64,000 nt of DNA from Jiangella alkaliphila (GTDB taxonomy: Bacteria; Actinomycetota; Actinomycetes; Jiangellales; Jiangellaceae): NCBI RefSeq assembly GCF_900105925.1, contig NZ_LT629791.1, positions 5,364,001 through 5,428,000 on the forward strand, read 5' to 3'. The position numbers and the translations under genes were made by a program. The notes under the pieces were generated by a model. That model had not been told where the DNA came from. It searched no databases and was given only the letters and a program-made list of their open reading frames with translations. Of this stretch, positions 1 to 9,652 are shown piece by piece; the first letter of the stretch is position 1, and every line of letters begins with the position of its first letter.

Positions 1-1259
1 TTGGCGGTCGTGGCCTTCTTCGCCGCTGCCGTCTTCTTCGCCGCCGCGGTCTCGGTCGCGGCCTTCTTCGCGGGCGCCTTCTTGGCCGTCGACGCCTTCT
101 TCGCGGCCGTGGTCTTCGCCGTCGTCGCCGAGGCGGTGCCCGCGGCAGCGCTGGTCTTCGCCGACGCCGCAGCCGCCGGCTCCGCGACCTTCTCGTCCGC
201 CGGCTTCTCGCCCGCCGGCTTCTCCTCAGCGGGCTTCTCTTCAGCCGGCTTCGCCTCGGCGTCGACCTTCTCGGCGTCGGCGGCCTTCGTCTCGGCCGGA
301 TCCTTGCCGTCGGCGGGTTCCTTCGCGCCGTCCTCGGGCTCGTCGTCCGGAAGGGTGATCGGGGTGTCGTCCTCGGACTTGCCCTTGTCGTCGAACGGGT
401 CGGGCTGGTCGTAGAAGCCGCGCAGCGACTCCGGGTCCTCGCGCCCCGGGTTCCGCTTGAGCGACCAGAAGAAGAAGCCGACCGCCGCCACGAAGATCAG
501 ACCGGTCACCCACAGGTTCACCCGGACGCCGAAGATCTCGTTGGCGCTGTCGATGCGCAGGTACTCCCAGAAGCCGCGACCCAGCGTGTAGCCGGCCACG
601 TACAGCGCGAACAGCCGGCCGTAACCGATGGTGTAGCGCTTGTCCAGCCACAGCAGCAGGAACGCCACCCCGACCGCCCACAACGCCTCGTACAGGAACG
701 TCGGGTGGAAGGTGGTGAAGTCGGCGTAGCCCTCCGGCCGGTGCGCGGGGTCGATCTCCAGGCCCCACGGCAGGTCGGTGGGCCGGCCGAACAGCTCCTG
801 GTTGAACCAGTTGCCGACCCGGCCGATGGCCTGGGCGAACAGGATGCCCGGCGCCATGGTGTCGGCCATCGCCGCGAACGGGACGCCGCGGCGGCGGCAG
901 GCGATCCAGACGCCCAGGGCGCCCATGGCGATGGCGCCCCAGATGCCCAGGCCGCCCTCCCAGATCTGCAGCGCCTGCCAGGGGTCGCGCCCCTCGCGGA
1001 AGTAGAGCTGGTTGTCGGTGATGACGTGGTAGATGCGGCCGCCGATGATGCCGAACGGCACCGCCCACACCGCGATGTCGGCGACGACGCCGGGCTCGCC
1101 GCCACGGGCCAGCCAGCGCCGGTTGCCGAGCCAGATCGCCAGCACGATGCCGGCCATGATGCACAGGGCGTACGCCCTCAGATCGAACCCGAAGATGTCG
1201 ATGGCGTTGCTGTCCGGGCTGGGAATGGAGGTGGGCACCACGGCCGGCGTCGCGATCAC
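1..1259 (-). CDS. lgt: Prolipoprotein diacylglyceryl transferase (3' end outside window)
   Basis: Lgt transfers diacylglycerol from phosphatidylglycerol to the lipobox cysteine of prolipoproteins in the membrane. The translation reads IFGFDLRAYALCIMAG, then GGRIYHVITD, then the signature RVGNWFNQELFGRPTDLPWG around residues 143-162, then YGRLFALYVAGYTLGRGFWEYLRID, with about seven hydrophobic segments. After about residue 290 comes a long low-complexity tail, first acidic (EDDTPITLPDDEPEDG), then EKPAEEKPAGEKPADEK repeats, then Ala/Lys-rich (AAKKTAAKKATTA). It is still open at position 1, so the gene is partial (419 codons seen). I chose GTG 1259, with a GTG pair about 18 nt downstream as alternative; neither has a strong Shine-Dalgarno. 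It is last in the trpB-trpA-dsb-dsb-lgt run, 54 bp after the thioredoxin-like gene. Confidence 0.93.
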   Translation of the reverse strand, partial: MIATPAVVPTSIPSPDSNAIDIFGFDLRAYALCIMAGIVLAIWLGNRRWLARGGEPGVVADIAVWAVPFGIIGGRIYHVITDNQLYFREGRDPWQALQIWEGGLGIWGAIAMGALGVWIACRRRGVPFAAMADTMAPGILFAQAIGRVGNWFNQELFGRPTDLPWGLEIDPAHRPEGYADFTTFHPTFLYEALWAVGVAFLLLWLDKRYTIGYGRLFALYVAGYTLGRGFWEYLRIDSANEIFGVRVNLWVTGLIFVAAVGFFFWSLKRNPGREDPESLRGFYDQPDPFDDKGKSEDDTPITLPDDEPEDGAKEPADGKDPAETKAADAEKVDAEAKPAEEKPAEEKPAGEKPADEKVAEPAAAASAKTSAAAGTASATTAKTTAAKKASTAKKAPAKKAATETAAAKKTAAAKKATTA

Positions 1260-1313
1260 AGGCGAACCGTACCGGACCGGTCGATCCGGGTCATCATCGC
1301 GGTGTGCTCCAGA

Positions 1314-2153
1314 TCACTGGGTGGCGGACGGGTCGGGCGTCTCGCCCGCGGGCGGCGTGACCGGCGGGGTGGCCGGCGCCGTGCCCGTGGCGTCGGGCGC
1401 CGGGGTGGCGAGGCTGCCACCAGCGGCGACGGTCGCGACGGCGGCGTTGAGGCCCTCGGGCGTCCACTGGGCGGCGTCGAGCACCTCACCGTTGACGAAC
1501 ACCGTCGGCGTGCCGGTGATCTCGTTGTCGCGGGCCGTCTCGGGCACCGCGGCCGCCCAGTCCTCGAAGTCGTCGTCGCGGACGCAGCTCTCGTAGTCGC
1601 CGCCGATGCCGACCTGCTCACCGAGGTCGACCAGCGAGCTGGTGGACCACTGGGTGCCGGCCGCGGCGAACGCGGCGCCCTTGAACTCCAACGCCTGGTC
1701 CTCCTGCGCGGCGCAGGCGAACGCGTTGTTGGCGCGGCGGGAGTAGACGGCGCCGGTGAAGTCGAGCGGGTGGTAGACGATGTTCGCCTGGCCGGAGTCG
1801 ACCAGCGACTGGATCGCCGTGCTGTTGGTCGCCTCGAACTCCGCGCAGTGCGGGCAGAGGAAGTCCATCCAGTAGTCGATGGTGACCGGCGCGCTGGCCT
1901 CGCCGACGAGGATGCCGCCGCCGTCGCCCTCGATGGCCTGGCCGTTCCCGGACCCGACGGCGTCAGGCACCTCGACCGGGCCGTCGCTGCCGCCGCGGCT
2001 GGCCGCTACGGCCACCGCGATGATCGCGACCGCGGCCACGACGGCCACCGCCACGCCGTAGCGCATCATGCGCTCGCGCCGCTTCTCCTGGCGCGCCTGC
2101 TCCTCGCGCATCGCCTTGATGCGCTCGCGGGCCTCGGCCTTCTTGCTGCTCAT
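1314..2153 (-). CDS. Membrane-anchored DsbA-like thioredoxin-fold protein (CPHC)
   Basis: 279 aa. A charged cytoplasmic N-terminus (residues 1-30, Lys/Arg/Glu-rich) leads into one transmembrane helix (about 31-51), a short linker, and a DsbA/thioredoxin_4 domain. The active-site motif CPHC lies at residues 100-103 in VTIDYWMDFLCPHCAEF, and the cis-Pro loop GTPTVFVNGEVLD follows. The C-terminus is Pro/Thr-rich. The family normally introduces or shuffles disulfides in exported proteins, with the catalytic domain outside the membrane. An AAGGAAG Shine-Dalgarno precedes ATG 2153. The neighbouring gene at 2242-3018 is a clear paralogue, so the two are a tandem duplication between trpA and lgt, possibly with different partners. 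Assignment to the DsbA-like family is secure; the substrate is unknown. Confidence 0.88.
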   Translation of the reverse strand: MSSKKAEARERIKAMREEQARQEKRRERMMRYGVAVAVVAAVAIIAVAVAASRGGSDGPVEVPDAVGSGNGQAIEGDGGGILVGEASAPVTIDYWMDFLCPHCAEFEATNSTAIQSLVDSGQANIVYHPLDFTGAVYSRRANNAFACAAQEDQALEFKGAAFAAAGTQWSTSSLVDLGEQVGIGGDYESCVRDDDFEDWAAAVPETARDNEITGTPTVFVNGEVLDAAQWTPEGLNAAVATVAAGGSLATPAPDATGTAPATPPVTPPAGETPDPSATQ

Positions 2154-2241
2154 CGATGGGCTTCCTTCGACACGAGTGAGTTCACGGGGATTGACGAGGG
2201 TACAACTTCATTGAGCGTGGCGTGAGTTCCGCATCGATTGA

Positions 2242-3018
2242 TCACGATGTCGTCACAGCGGTTTCGACGGCGGCCCGGAACTCGTCGGCGCTCATCGCCG
2301 CCGGGTTCTCCAGCGGCTGGCCGTTCAGCAGGACCGACGGGGTCGCCTCGAGGCCCTCGTCGCGGAAGGCGTCGAGGACGTGCCGGCCCCAGTCGGCGTA
2401 GGTGCCGTCGCGGACGCACGACTCGAACACCGCGTCGTCGAGGCCGACCGCCTCGCCCGACGCCAGCAGGTCGTCCGTCGTGTAGCCGCCGGTGCGCTCG
2501 GCGGGCTGGTTCGCGAACAGCTCGGTGAGGAACTCGACCGGCCGGCCGGCGTCGATGGCGCAGCCGAACGCGTTGCTGGCGCGATCGGACTCCTCGCCGA
2601 GGAACGCCGCCGGGTGGTAGACCACCTGGGCGGTGCCGTCGGCGACCAGCTCCTCCAGCACCGGCCCGTTCTGGGCCTCGAACTCGCCGCAGAACGGGCA
2701 CTGGAAGTCGAACCAGTAGTCGATCGTCACGGGAGCGGACGCCTCGCCGGCGGCCACGCCGGTGCCGCCCTCGATGGCGCCCGACGGGATCGCGCCGGTG
2801 CCCTCAGGGCCGTCGGACGACCGGTTGACCAGCACGATCGTGATAACGGCGATCACGACCAGGACGCCGACGGAGATGCCGGCCCGCATGAACCGCTCGC
2901 GCCGGCGCTCGGCCAGGGCTCGCGCCTCGGCTTCCTCGCGCAACGCCGCGGCCCGCGCCCTCGCCTGTCCTTTTTTCGAGCCTCGGGCCGGCGGCCGATT
3001 GTCGTGGTCACTGGTCAT
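2242..3018 (-). CDS. Membrane-anchored DsbA-like thioredoxin-fold protein (CPFC)
   Basis: 258 aa, paralogous to the next downstream gene. A basic N-terminus (RGSKKGQARARAAALREEAEARALAERRRERF) is followed by one transmembrane helix (about 46-64) and a DsbA-like domain. The redox motif CPFC is at residues 107-110 in YWFDFQCPFCGEF, and the cis-Pro segment is ATPSVLLNGQPLE. The start is ATG 3018, which shares one base with the trpA stop (TGATG), so translation is probably coupled to trpA. An 88-bp gap separates it from the second DsbA-like gene, which could have its own promoter there, but I saw no convincing hexamers. The family acts on exported cysteines; the partner is unknown. Confidence 0.88.
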   Translation of the reverse strand: MTSDHDNRPPARGSKKGQARARAAALREEAEARALAERRRERFMRAGISVGVLVVIAVITIVLVNRSSDGPEGTGAIPSGAIEGGTGVAAGEASAPVTIDYWFDFQCPFCGEFEAQNGPVLEELVADGTAQVVYHPAAFLGEESDRASNAFGCAIDAGRPVEFLTELFANQPAERTGGYTTDDLLASGEAVGLDDAVFESCVRDGTYADWGRHVLDAFRDEGLEATPSVLLNGQPLENPAAMSADEFRAAVETAVTTS

Positions 3019-3808
3019 CAGCGCTCGCGCACTCCCCTGGCGAGGTCCGCGGCCAGCTCGGCGATGGACGCCGCTCCGGACGCGGGGTCGGGGGCGTCGA
3101 GCATGCGGCGGACGAACGCGGACCCGACGACGACGCCGTCGGCGAACGCGGCGATCTCGGCGGCCTGGGCCGCGTTGGAGACGCCCAGCCCGACCGCGAC
3201 GGGCAGCTCCGTGGTCGCCTTCGTCCGCGCCACCAGCCCGGATGCGGCGTCGCCGACCTGCTCGCGGGTGCCGGTGACGCCCATGACGGACGTCGCGTAG
3301 ACGAAGCCGCGGCAGGCCGCCGTCGTCATGGCGATGCGCTCGTCGGTGGACGACGGCGCGACCAGGAAGACGGTGTCGAGGCCGTGCTCGCGGGCCGCCG
3401 GGATCCAGGAGTCGTCGGCGTCGGGCGTGAGGTCGGGCGTGATGACGCCGGACCCGCCGGCCGCGGCGAGGTCGCGGGCGAACGCGGCCGCGCCGTAGCG
3501 CTGGAGCGGGTTCCAATACGACATGACGACGGCGGGCGCACCGGTGGCGGCCACCGCCTCCACGACGCGCAGCACGTCGGCCGTGGTGGTGCCGGCCTTC
3601 AGCGCGGCCTCGACCGCGGCCTGGACGGTCGGGCCGTCGATGACGGGGTCGCTGTAGGGCAGCCCGATCTCGACCGCGTCGACGCCGGCCTCCACCATGG
3701 CCTTGAGCGCCGCGATGGAGCCGTCGACCGTGGGATAGCCGGCCGGCAGGTAGCCGATCAGCGCGGCGCGGCCCTCGGCGCGCGCCTTCTCGAACGCGAC
3801 CGTCGTGC

Positions 3809-3812
<4 letters not shown>
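3018..3812 (-). CDS. trpA: Tryptophan synthase alpha subunit
   Basis: 264 aa. TrpA cleaves indole-3-glycerol phosphate to indole and glyceraldehyde 3-phosphate and passes indole to TrpB through the alpha2beta2 tunnel. The TIM-barrel carries the catalytic Glu and Asp in [16 protein letters not shown], the loop [11 protein letters not shown], and the phosphate-binding end [28 protein letters not shown]. Length is normal. The start is GTG 3812, which overlaps the trpB stop as GTGA, the usual coupling in this operon. The stop shares a base with the start of the DsbA-like gene. Confidence 0.97.
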
Positions 3813-5059
<1,247 letters not shown>

Positions 5060-5168
5060 CCGAGTAGCTCCTCGCTGCGTTGCTTCAGATGGCTGACAGG
5101 TGACGAGAGCGCAGACGTGCGCCGTCACCCGAGACGGTATCGCAGCGGGTGGACACGTCCCCAATCGC

Positions 5169-5243
5169 GTTCGGTTTTGCCGAACCGCTTGACGCTGCGT
5201 CAGCGCCGTCGTTACGTTCCAGCGCACGTTACCCAGGGGTAAC
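5169..5243 (+). promoter_or_regulatory. Promoter with three palindromes upstream of the Tat/GMC pair
   Basis: A good SigA-type promoter is visible: -35 TTGACG at 5189-5194, an 18-nt spacer and -10 TACGTT at 5213-5218. Three perfect inverted repeats crowd it: GTTCGG/CCGAAC with a 5-nt loop (5169-5185), TGACG-CTG-CGTCA overlapping the -35 (5190-5202), and GTTACCC-AG-GGGTAAC just past the -10 (5228-5243). The last two sit where a repressor would block polymerase. No regulator gene is adjacent. Binding is inferred, not shown. Confidence 0.5.
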
Positions 5244-5270
5244 CGTCAACGTCGACCGTGAAGAGGCCCC

Positions 5271-6158
5271 ATGCCCGTGCCCGCCCGCGACCTCGGCCGT
5301 CGCGCGTTCCTCGCCCGGATGGGGGTGCTCGGCGCGGCCGCCGCGATCCCCGCGCTGGCCGCACCGTCCGCGGCCGCGTCGCCGTCGGCGCTGTCCCCGC
5401 TGGTCGGCCTGCTCCGGCCGGTCCTCGCCGAGCTGTCCCGCGACACCATCCGCGGCCTGGTCGTCATGGTCTGCCCCGGCCCGGACGCCTACTCGCGCGC
5501 CCAGGGCACGCCGCGCGACGAGCCGGGCGCGCTGGAGGCGCGCGGCGACGACTTCATGATCGCCTCGCTGGACGGGTTCGTGCCGTTCCCCGACCAGCTG
5601 GCCACTCCCCTGGCCGCCGCGCTGTCGACCGCTGTCGACGACATCGGCCTGCCGCTGCCGCCCGGGCTGCTGCCGCCGCTGTTCCCGCCGGTGTGGACGC
5701 TGGACCAGGTGCTGCAGGAGCTGCTGGAGAACGACGAGACGCTGCCGCTGTCGCTGGTCGTGGCGCTGTTGCTGAACGTCGTCGCGACCCAGGTGAACCC
5801 GCTGGCGCTGAACGGGCCCTTCCTGTCCCCGTTCGCGCGGCTCTCGCTGGAGGAGAAGTGCCGGGCGTTCGAGCTGCTGGAGGGGCCCGACGCCGACCTC
5901 GTCGCGCTGCTGGACGCCGGGTTGCCCGAGCCGCTGCGCTCGTCGATCAGCGGCCTGCTGCGGTTCCTAGCCGGCGCGCTGCTCGAGTTCTCCACGTTCG
6001 GCTCCTACAACGAGTGGGGCGTGTACGACGGCGCGGCCCGCGAGCTGACCGACCGGCCGGTCGGCTGGCAGCTGTCCGGCTACCAGCCCGACGGCGTCGT
6101 CGACGGCTGGGACGACTTCATCGGCTACTACGAGGGACGCACCGAGGTGGAGGCCTGA
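5271..6158 (+). CDS. Tat-exported protein paired with a GMC oxidoreductase
   Basis: 295 aa from ATG 5271, with GAAGAGG upstream. The N-terminus has a twin-arginine signal (DLGRRAFLARMGVLGAAAAIPALAAPSAAA), so it is probably exported folded. The mature part contains FMIASLDGFVPFPDQLATPLAAALSTAVDDIG, a Pro/Leu-rich stretch (LPLPPGLLPPLFPPVW), and a Trp/Tyr-rich end (SYNEWGVYDGAARELTDRPVGWQLSGYQPDGVVDGWDDFIGYYEG). I do not recognise a named domain. By analogy with small Tat subunits that accompany GMC dehydrogenases (gluconate 2-dehydrogenase subunit 3 type), it may be the escort or small subunit of the downstream flavoprotein, which has no signal of its own. The two genes overlap by one base (TGATG), which supports a complex. 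The pair splits trpC from trpB. Confidence 0.75.
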   Translation: MPVPARDLGRRAFLARMGVLGAAAAIPALAAPSAAASPSALSPLVGLLRPVLAELSRDTIRGLVVMVCPGPDAYSRAQGTPRDEPGALEARGDDFMIASLDGFVPFPDQLATPLAAALSTAVDDIGLPLPPGLLPPLFPPVWTLDQVLQELLENDETLPLSLVVALLLNVVATQVNPLALNGPFLSPFARLSLEEKCRAFELLEGPDADLVALLDAGLPEPLRSSISGLLRFLAGALLEFSTFGSYNEWGVYDGAARELTDRPVGWQLSGYQPDGVVDGWDDFIGYYEGRTEVEA

Positions 6159-7936
6159 TGCGCGACGTCATCGTCATCGGCGCGGGCGGCGGAGGCCCCG
6201 TCGTCGCGAAGGAGCTGGCCGCCCGCGGCCTGGACGTGCTGATCCTGGAGGCCGGGCCGCGGCACGCCGACCCGGACCGCGAGTGGACGCACTACGAGAA
6301 CGACGCCAACAACCCGCTCACCGGGTTCCTGCGGTTCGGCCCCGCCGACCGCGAGGGCCCGGCGTGGTACCGCGAGACACCGCAGAACTCGTTCATCTGG
6401 CAGCTGTCCGGCGTCGGCGGCACGACGCAGCACTACTTCGGCAACTGCCCGCGCGCCTACCCCGGCGTGTTCCAGGGCTACGACGGCGCGGACCGCGACG
6501 CCTACGACACCGGCCACCTGTTCCCGTTCCCCTACGAGGAGCTGGTGCCGTACTTCGAGTGGGTCGAAGCGACGCTGCCGGTGCAGACCGCGGCCATGGG
6601 CACCAAGGAGCAGGTGTTCTTCCGCGGCTGCGAGGGCATCGGGCTGCCGGTGCAGACGACCAAGACGACGACGGAGGACTCGTTCCGGCCGCAGGAGAAC
6701 GCGATCCTGCAGCCCGGCGGGTTCGCCGGCAAGGTGACGGGCCGCGACGACCCGCGGCTGCGGTTCCCGCAGGCGACCGGCTGCACGTTCTGCGGCTACT
6801 GCATGCAGGGCTGCAGCAAGCCGGCCGGCGCGCCGCGGAACCTGGCGGCCAAGCGGTCCACCGACAACAGCTACGTGCCGATGGCGCTGACGGCGCCCGA
6901 GTGGGCCACGGGCGGCCGGCCCGCGGAGCTGATCGCGGACGCCGTCGTGACCCGCATCCACACCTCCGAGCAGGGCGGCGAGACGATCGCGTCCGGCGTG
7001 ACCTGGCGAGACGGTGCGAGCGGCGAGACGCACCGCGAGGACGCCCGCGTCGTCGTGCTGGCCGCCGGCTGCACCGAGAGCCCGCGGCTGTGGCTGAACA
7101 GCCGGCTGCCGAACCCGAACGACTGGGTCGGCCGCGGCTACACCGACCACTTCTTCGACTGGGTCATCGGCCTGTTCGACGAGGACACCGGCTCCAGCCG
7201 CGGCGCGGCGTCGGCGGCGCGGGCGGAGTTCCCCGGCCGCGGCGGCATGGAGAACGTCGGGCTCACGCCTGGCCTGCAGCAGTTCGCCGCCGTCTTCTCC
7301 GACAGCGGCATCCGCGGCCACTACGGCAACGGCCGCGGGCCGGAGGGTCCGTGGGACGGCGCGGCCGGCCGGATGATCGGCCCGGAGCTCAAGGACGCCC
7401 TGATGAACGGCGTCGACCGGCTGCTGAACATCCTCGTCATCACCGACGACGACGTCGAGGCGCAGAACCGCGTCACGCTGTCCGCATTGCCGGCCGACGA
7501 GCACGGCCCGGTGCCGAAGGTGACGTTCAAGCAGCGCAAGCGGTCGGCGCGGACGCTGCGCAACCGCGAGTTCGTCGCGCGGCGGGCGGCGGAGGCGCTG
7601 CGCGCGGCCGGCGCTCGCAAGGTCGTCCGCGTCGACTGGCCGCCGCTGCTGCTGCACGTGCAGTCGTCGATGCGGATGGGCGCCTCGGAGGCCGACTCCG
7701 TGCTGGACGCGAACGCGGAGGCGCGCTGGGTGAAGCGGCTGTTCGTCGCCGACAACTCGGCGCTGGCCAACGCGCTGGGCGGCCCCAACCCGACGCTGAC
7801 GTCGCAGGCGCTGGCCACCCGGACCGCGGAGAAGATCTTCGCGACGTACTTCGGCGGCGACCCCTGGGTGCGCTCGGAGTCGCCCGTGGTGTCGACCGAC
7901 CAGCGGGTCACCGACGGCCTGCGGGTCCGGACCTAG
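6158..7936 (+). CDS. GMC-family FAD oxidoreductase with a four-cysteine cluster
   Basis: 592 aa. The N-terminal FAD Rossmann motif is VIVIGAGGGGPVVAKELAARG (residues 4-24) with the acidic end LILEAGP. The C-terminal GMC domain ends LFVADNSALANALGGPNPTLTSQALATRTAEKI. Around residues 208-219 lies CTFCGYCMQGC (C-x2-C-x2-C-x3-C), followed by STDNSYVPMAL. Long-chain alcohol-oxidase-like GMC proteins have a similar Cys-rich segment; whether this one binds a metal cluster is untested. No signal peptide is seen. It probably rides with the upstream Tat protein, its start overlapping that gene's stop by one base. The likely chemistry is oxidation of an alcohol or sugar hydroxyl with FAD; the substrate is unknown. 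Its stop lies 6 bp from the convergent trpC stop. Confidence 0.9.
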   Translation: MRDVIVIGAGGGGPVVAKELAARGLDVLILEAGPRHADPDREWTHYENDANNPLTGFLRFGPADREGPAWYRETPQNSFIWQLSGVGGTTQHYFGNCPRAYPGVFQGYDGADRDAYDTGHLFPFPYEELVPYFEWVEATLPVQTAAMGTKEQVFFRGCEGIGLPVQTTKTTTEDSFRPQENAILQPGGFAGKVTGRDDPRLRFPQATGCTFCGYCMQGCSKPAGAPRNLAAKRSTDNSYVPMALTAPEWATGGRPAELIADAVVTRIHTSEQGGETIASGVTWRDGASGETHREDARVVVLAAGCTESPRLWLNSRLPNPNDWVGRGYTDHFFDWVIGLFDEDTGSSRGAASAARAEFPGRGGMENVGLTPGLQQFAAVFSDSGIRGHYGNGRGPEGPWDGAAGRMIGPELKDALMNGVDRLLNILVITDDDVEAQNRVTLSALPADEHGPVPKVTFKQRKRSARTLRNREFVARRAAEALRAAGARKVVRVDWPPLLLHVQSSMRMGASEADSVLDANAEARWVKRLFVADNSALANALGGPNPTLTSQALATRTAEKIFATYFGGDPWVRSESPVVSTDQRVTDGLRVRT

Positions 7937-7942
7937 CTCAAC

Positions 7943-8758
7943 TCAGCCCTGGCGGCTGCCCCGGTTGAGCGCGGGGTGGGCGCCGGCGGCGACGAGGTCG
8001 GCGACGGCGGCCCTGGGGTCCTTGCCGGTCACCAGGGTCTCGCCGACCAGAACGGCGTCGGCACCGGCGCGGGCGAGGTCGATGACGTCGCGCGGCGACT
8101 TCACCCCGGACTCGGCGATCTTCACGATGCCGTCCGGGACCAGCGGGGCCAGCCGCTCGAACGTCGTGGTGTCGACCTCGAGGGTCTTGAGGTCGCGGGC
8201 GTTGATGCCGACGAGCTTCGCGCCGCCGTCGGCCGCCCGCGCCACCTCGTCGGCCGTGTGCGCCTCGACCAGCGGCGTCAGCCCGATGGACTCGGCCCGC
8301 TCGATGAGGCTCACCAGCGCGATCTGCTCGAGCGCGGCGACGATCAGCAGCGCGAGGTCGGCGCCGTAGGCCCGCGCCTCCCACAGCTGGTAGCTGGTGA
8401 CGATGAAGTCCTTGCGCAGCACCGGCACGTCGACGGCGGCCCGGACGGTCTTGAGGTCGTCGAGGGTGCCGCCGAACCGGCGCTGCTCGGTGAGCACGCT
8501 GATGGCCGCGGCGCCGCCGGACTCGTAGTCGACGGCGAGGGCAGCGGGGTCGGCGATCTCGGCCAGGGAACCGCGCGACGGGCTCGACCGTTTCACCTCC
8601 GCGATGACCGACACACCCGGCGAACGGAGCAACGGCAGCGGATCACGTGCCGGCGGCTGCTTGGCCGCCATCTCCTTCAGCTGATCGAGAGGGCAACGGC
8701 CCTCTCGTTCGGCCAGGTCAGCGCGCACCCCGTCGATGATCTCTTCGAGAACGCTCAT
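7943..8758 (-). CDS. trpC: Indole-3-glycerol phosphate synthase
   Basis: 271 aa. TrpC closes the indole ring from 1-(2-carboxyphenylamino)-1-deoxyribulose 5-phosphate. Visible motifs are [13 protein letters not shown] (catalytic Glu and Lys), [18 protein letters not shown] (catalytic Lys), [21 protein letters not shown] and the phosphate-binding [11 protein letters not shown] / [11 protein letters not shown]. The start is ATG 8758 with GGCGGAG just upstream. It has no fused TrpF domain and no separate trpF is in the window, so the isomerase step probably falls to the PriA-type HisA at 23.3 kb. It is last of the hisI-to-trpC run before the inserted GMC pair. Confidence 0.97.
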   Translation of the reverse strand: MSVLEEIIDGVRADLAEREGRCPLDQLKEMAAKQPPARDPLPLLRSPGVSVIAEVKRSSPSRGSLAEIADPAALAVDYESGGAAAISVLTEQRRFGGTLDDLKTVRAAVDVPVLRKDFIVTSYQLWEARAYGADLALLIVAALEQIALVSLIERAESIGLTPLVEAHTADEVARAADGGAKLVGINARDLKTLEVDTTTFERLAPLVPDGIVKIAESGVKSPRDVIDLARAGADAVLVGETLVTGKDPRAAVADLVAAGAHPALNRGSRQG

Positions 8759-8875
8759 CTCCGCCCCTCGCCGGTGCCGCCCCACCGGATCGGCCGACCC
8801 GGATGGTCCAGAGTAACGGCGAGTGATGAGTGCTCTCGACATACCCCCGGTGAAGGGCGCTCGACGATCATGTGC

Positions 8876-9226
8876 TCACACCCTCGGGACGGGGTCGAGG
8901 GCGTACCCGACGCCACGGACGGAGCGGATCGTCAACGCACCCTCCAGCTTGCCGCGCAGCGTCGCGACGTGCACGTCGACAGTGCGGCTGCCGACCGGCA
9001 CGGGGTAGCCCAGCGCCTGGCACATCAGCTCTTCGCGCGTGCAGACGCGGCCCGGCCGGTCCATGAGATGGGCCAGCAACGCGGCCTGCAACGGCGTCAG
9101 CACAACCTCGCGGCCGCCCGGCGTCGCCATCAGGCGATGGTCGACGTCCAGCGTCACACCGGCGACGGAGACGACCGGCGGGCCCGCCCGGGTCCGGTCC
9201 GACGTCGTCCTGCCGGCGCGCGTCAT
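8876..9226 (-). CDS. Stand-alone OmpR/PhoB-type winged-helix protein inside the trp operon
   Basis: 116 aa. After about 18 disordered residues, the rest matches a trans_reg_C winged-helix DNA-binding domain: VVLTPLQAALLAHLMDRPGRVCTREELMCQALGYPVPVGSRTVDVHVATLRGKLEG, ending IRSVRGVGYALDPV. There is no receiver domain, sensor or transmembrane segment, so it cannot be a classical response regulator. It starts 3 bp after the stop of the HGxxPAAW gene, in the same frame and clearly cotranscribed, and precedes trpC by 117 bp. It could regulate this operon or be a remnant of a longer regulator; the intact turn and wing argue against decay. Confidence 0.82.
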   Translation of the reverse strand: MTRAGRTTSDRTRAGPPVVSVAGVTLDVDHRLMATPGGREVVLTPLQAALLAHLMDRPGRVCTREELMCQALGYPVPVGSRTVDVHVATLRGKLEGALTIRSVRGVGYALDPVPRV

Positions 9227-9229
9227 GGC

Positions 9230-9487
9230 CTACCCGATGCTGTCCTCGCCCGTCACGGTGGCGGGCTGGTGCTGGGGCTGGGCGGCCTGCGGGTCGCGCT
9301 GCCCGAGGCCCATCATCTGCATGACCTTGCCGACGATGCCGGCGACCACGACGAGGCCGACGCCGCCGAACCAGAACAGCGGCCAGTTGAGCAGGATGAC
9401 GGCGATGCAACCGACCACGAAACCGGCCAGGATCAGGATGACCGTGGTCCAGGCCGCCGGGGTGTGGCCGTGCTCGTTGTGCGCCAT
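9230..9487 (-). CDS. HGxxPAAW-motif small membrane protein
   Basis: 85 aa. It opens MAHNEHGHTPAAWTTV, matching the HGxxPAAW motif that names a small actinobacterial family found in trp loci. Two hydrophobic segments follow (about 15-36 and 41-62: VILILAGFVVGCIAVILL and WFGGVGLVVVAGIVGKVM), then a Gln/Pro-rich cytoplasmic tail. Function is unknown. The position between the Trp-operon membrane protein and trpC is the conserved context of this family. ATG 9487 has AGGAG about 12 nt upstream, a rather long spacing. Confidence 0.88.
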   Translation of the reverse strand: MAHNEHGHTPAAWTTVILILAGFVVGCIAVILLNWPLFWFGGVGLVVVAGIVGKVMQMMGLGQRDPQAAQPQHQPATVTGEDSIG

Positions 9488-9652
9488 CTTCGGTCACGTC
9501 TCCTGTCGTCGCGGCGTCCTCACCGCTCATTGTGCCGGATGATCGCCGTCGCCGGTCGGCCGACCTCGGTTCTGGCCCGCCCCGCAGGTCCATTCCATGC
9601 CCTTTTGCAATGAGCACCTATACGCACCACCCGAACTCACGCCCCGTTTCCT

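Noticed and set aside
1..414. Plus-strand open frame rich in Phe/Ala/Val
   Set aside because: It is the complement of the Lys/Ala/Glu-rich lgt tail and has no family motif.
5060..5160. Possible trpB leader peptide or attenuator
   Set aside because: No short ORF with tandem Trp codons and no terminator-like stem; only a weak promoter-like match was visible.
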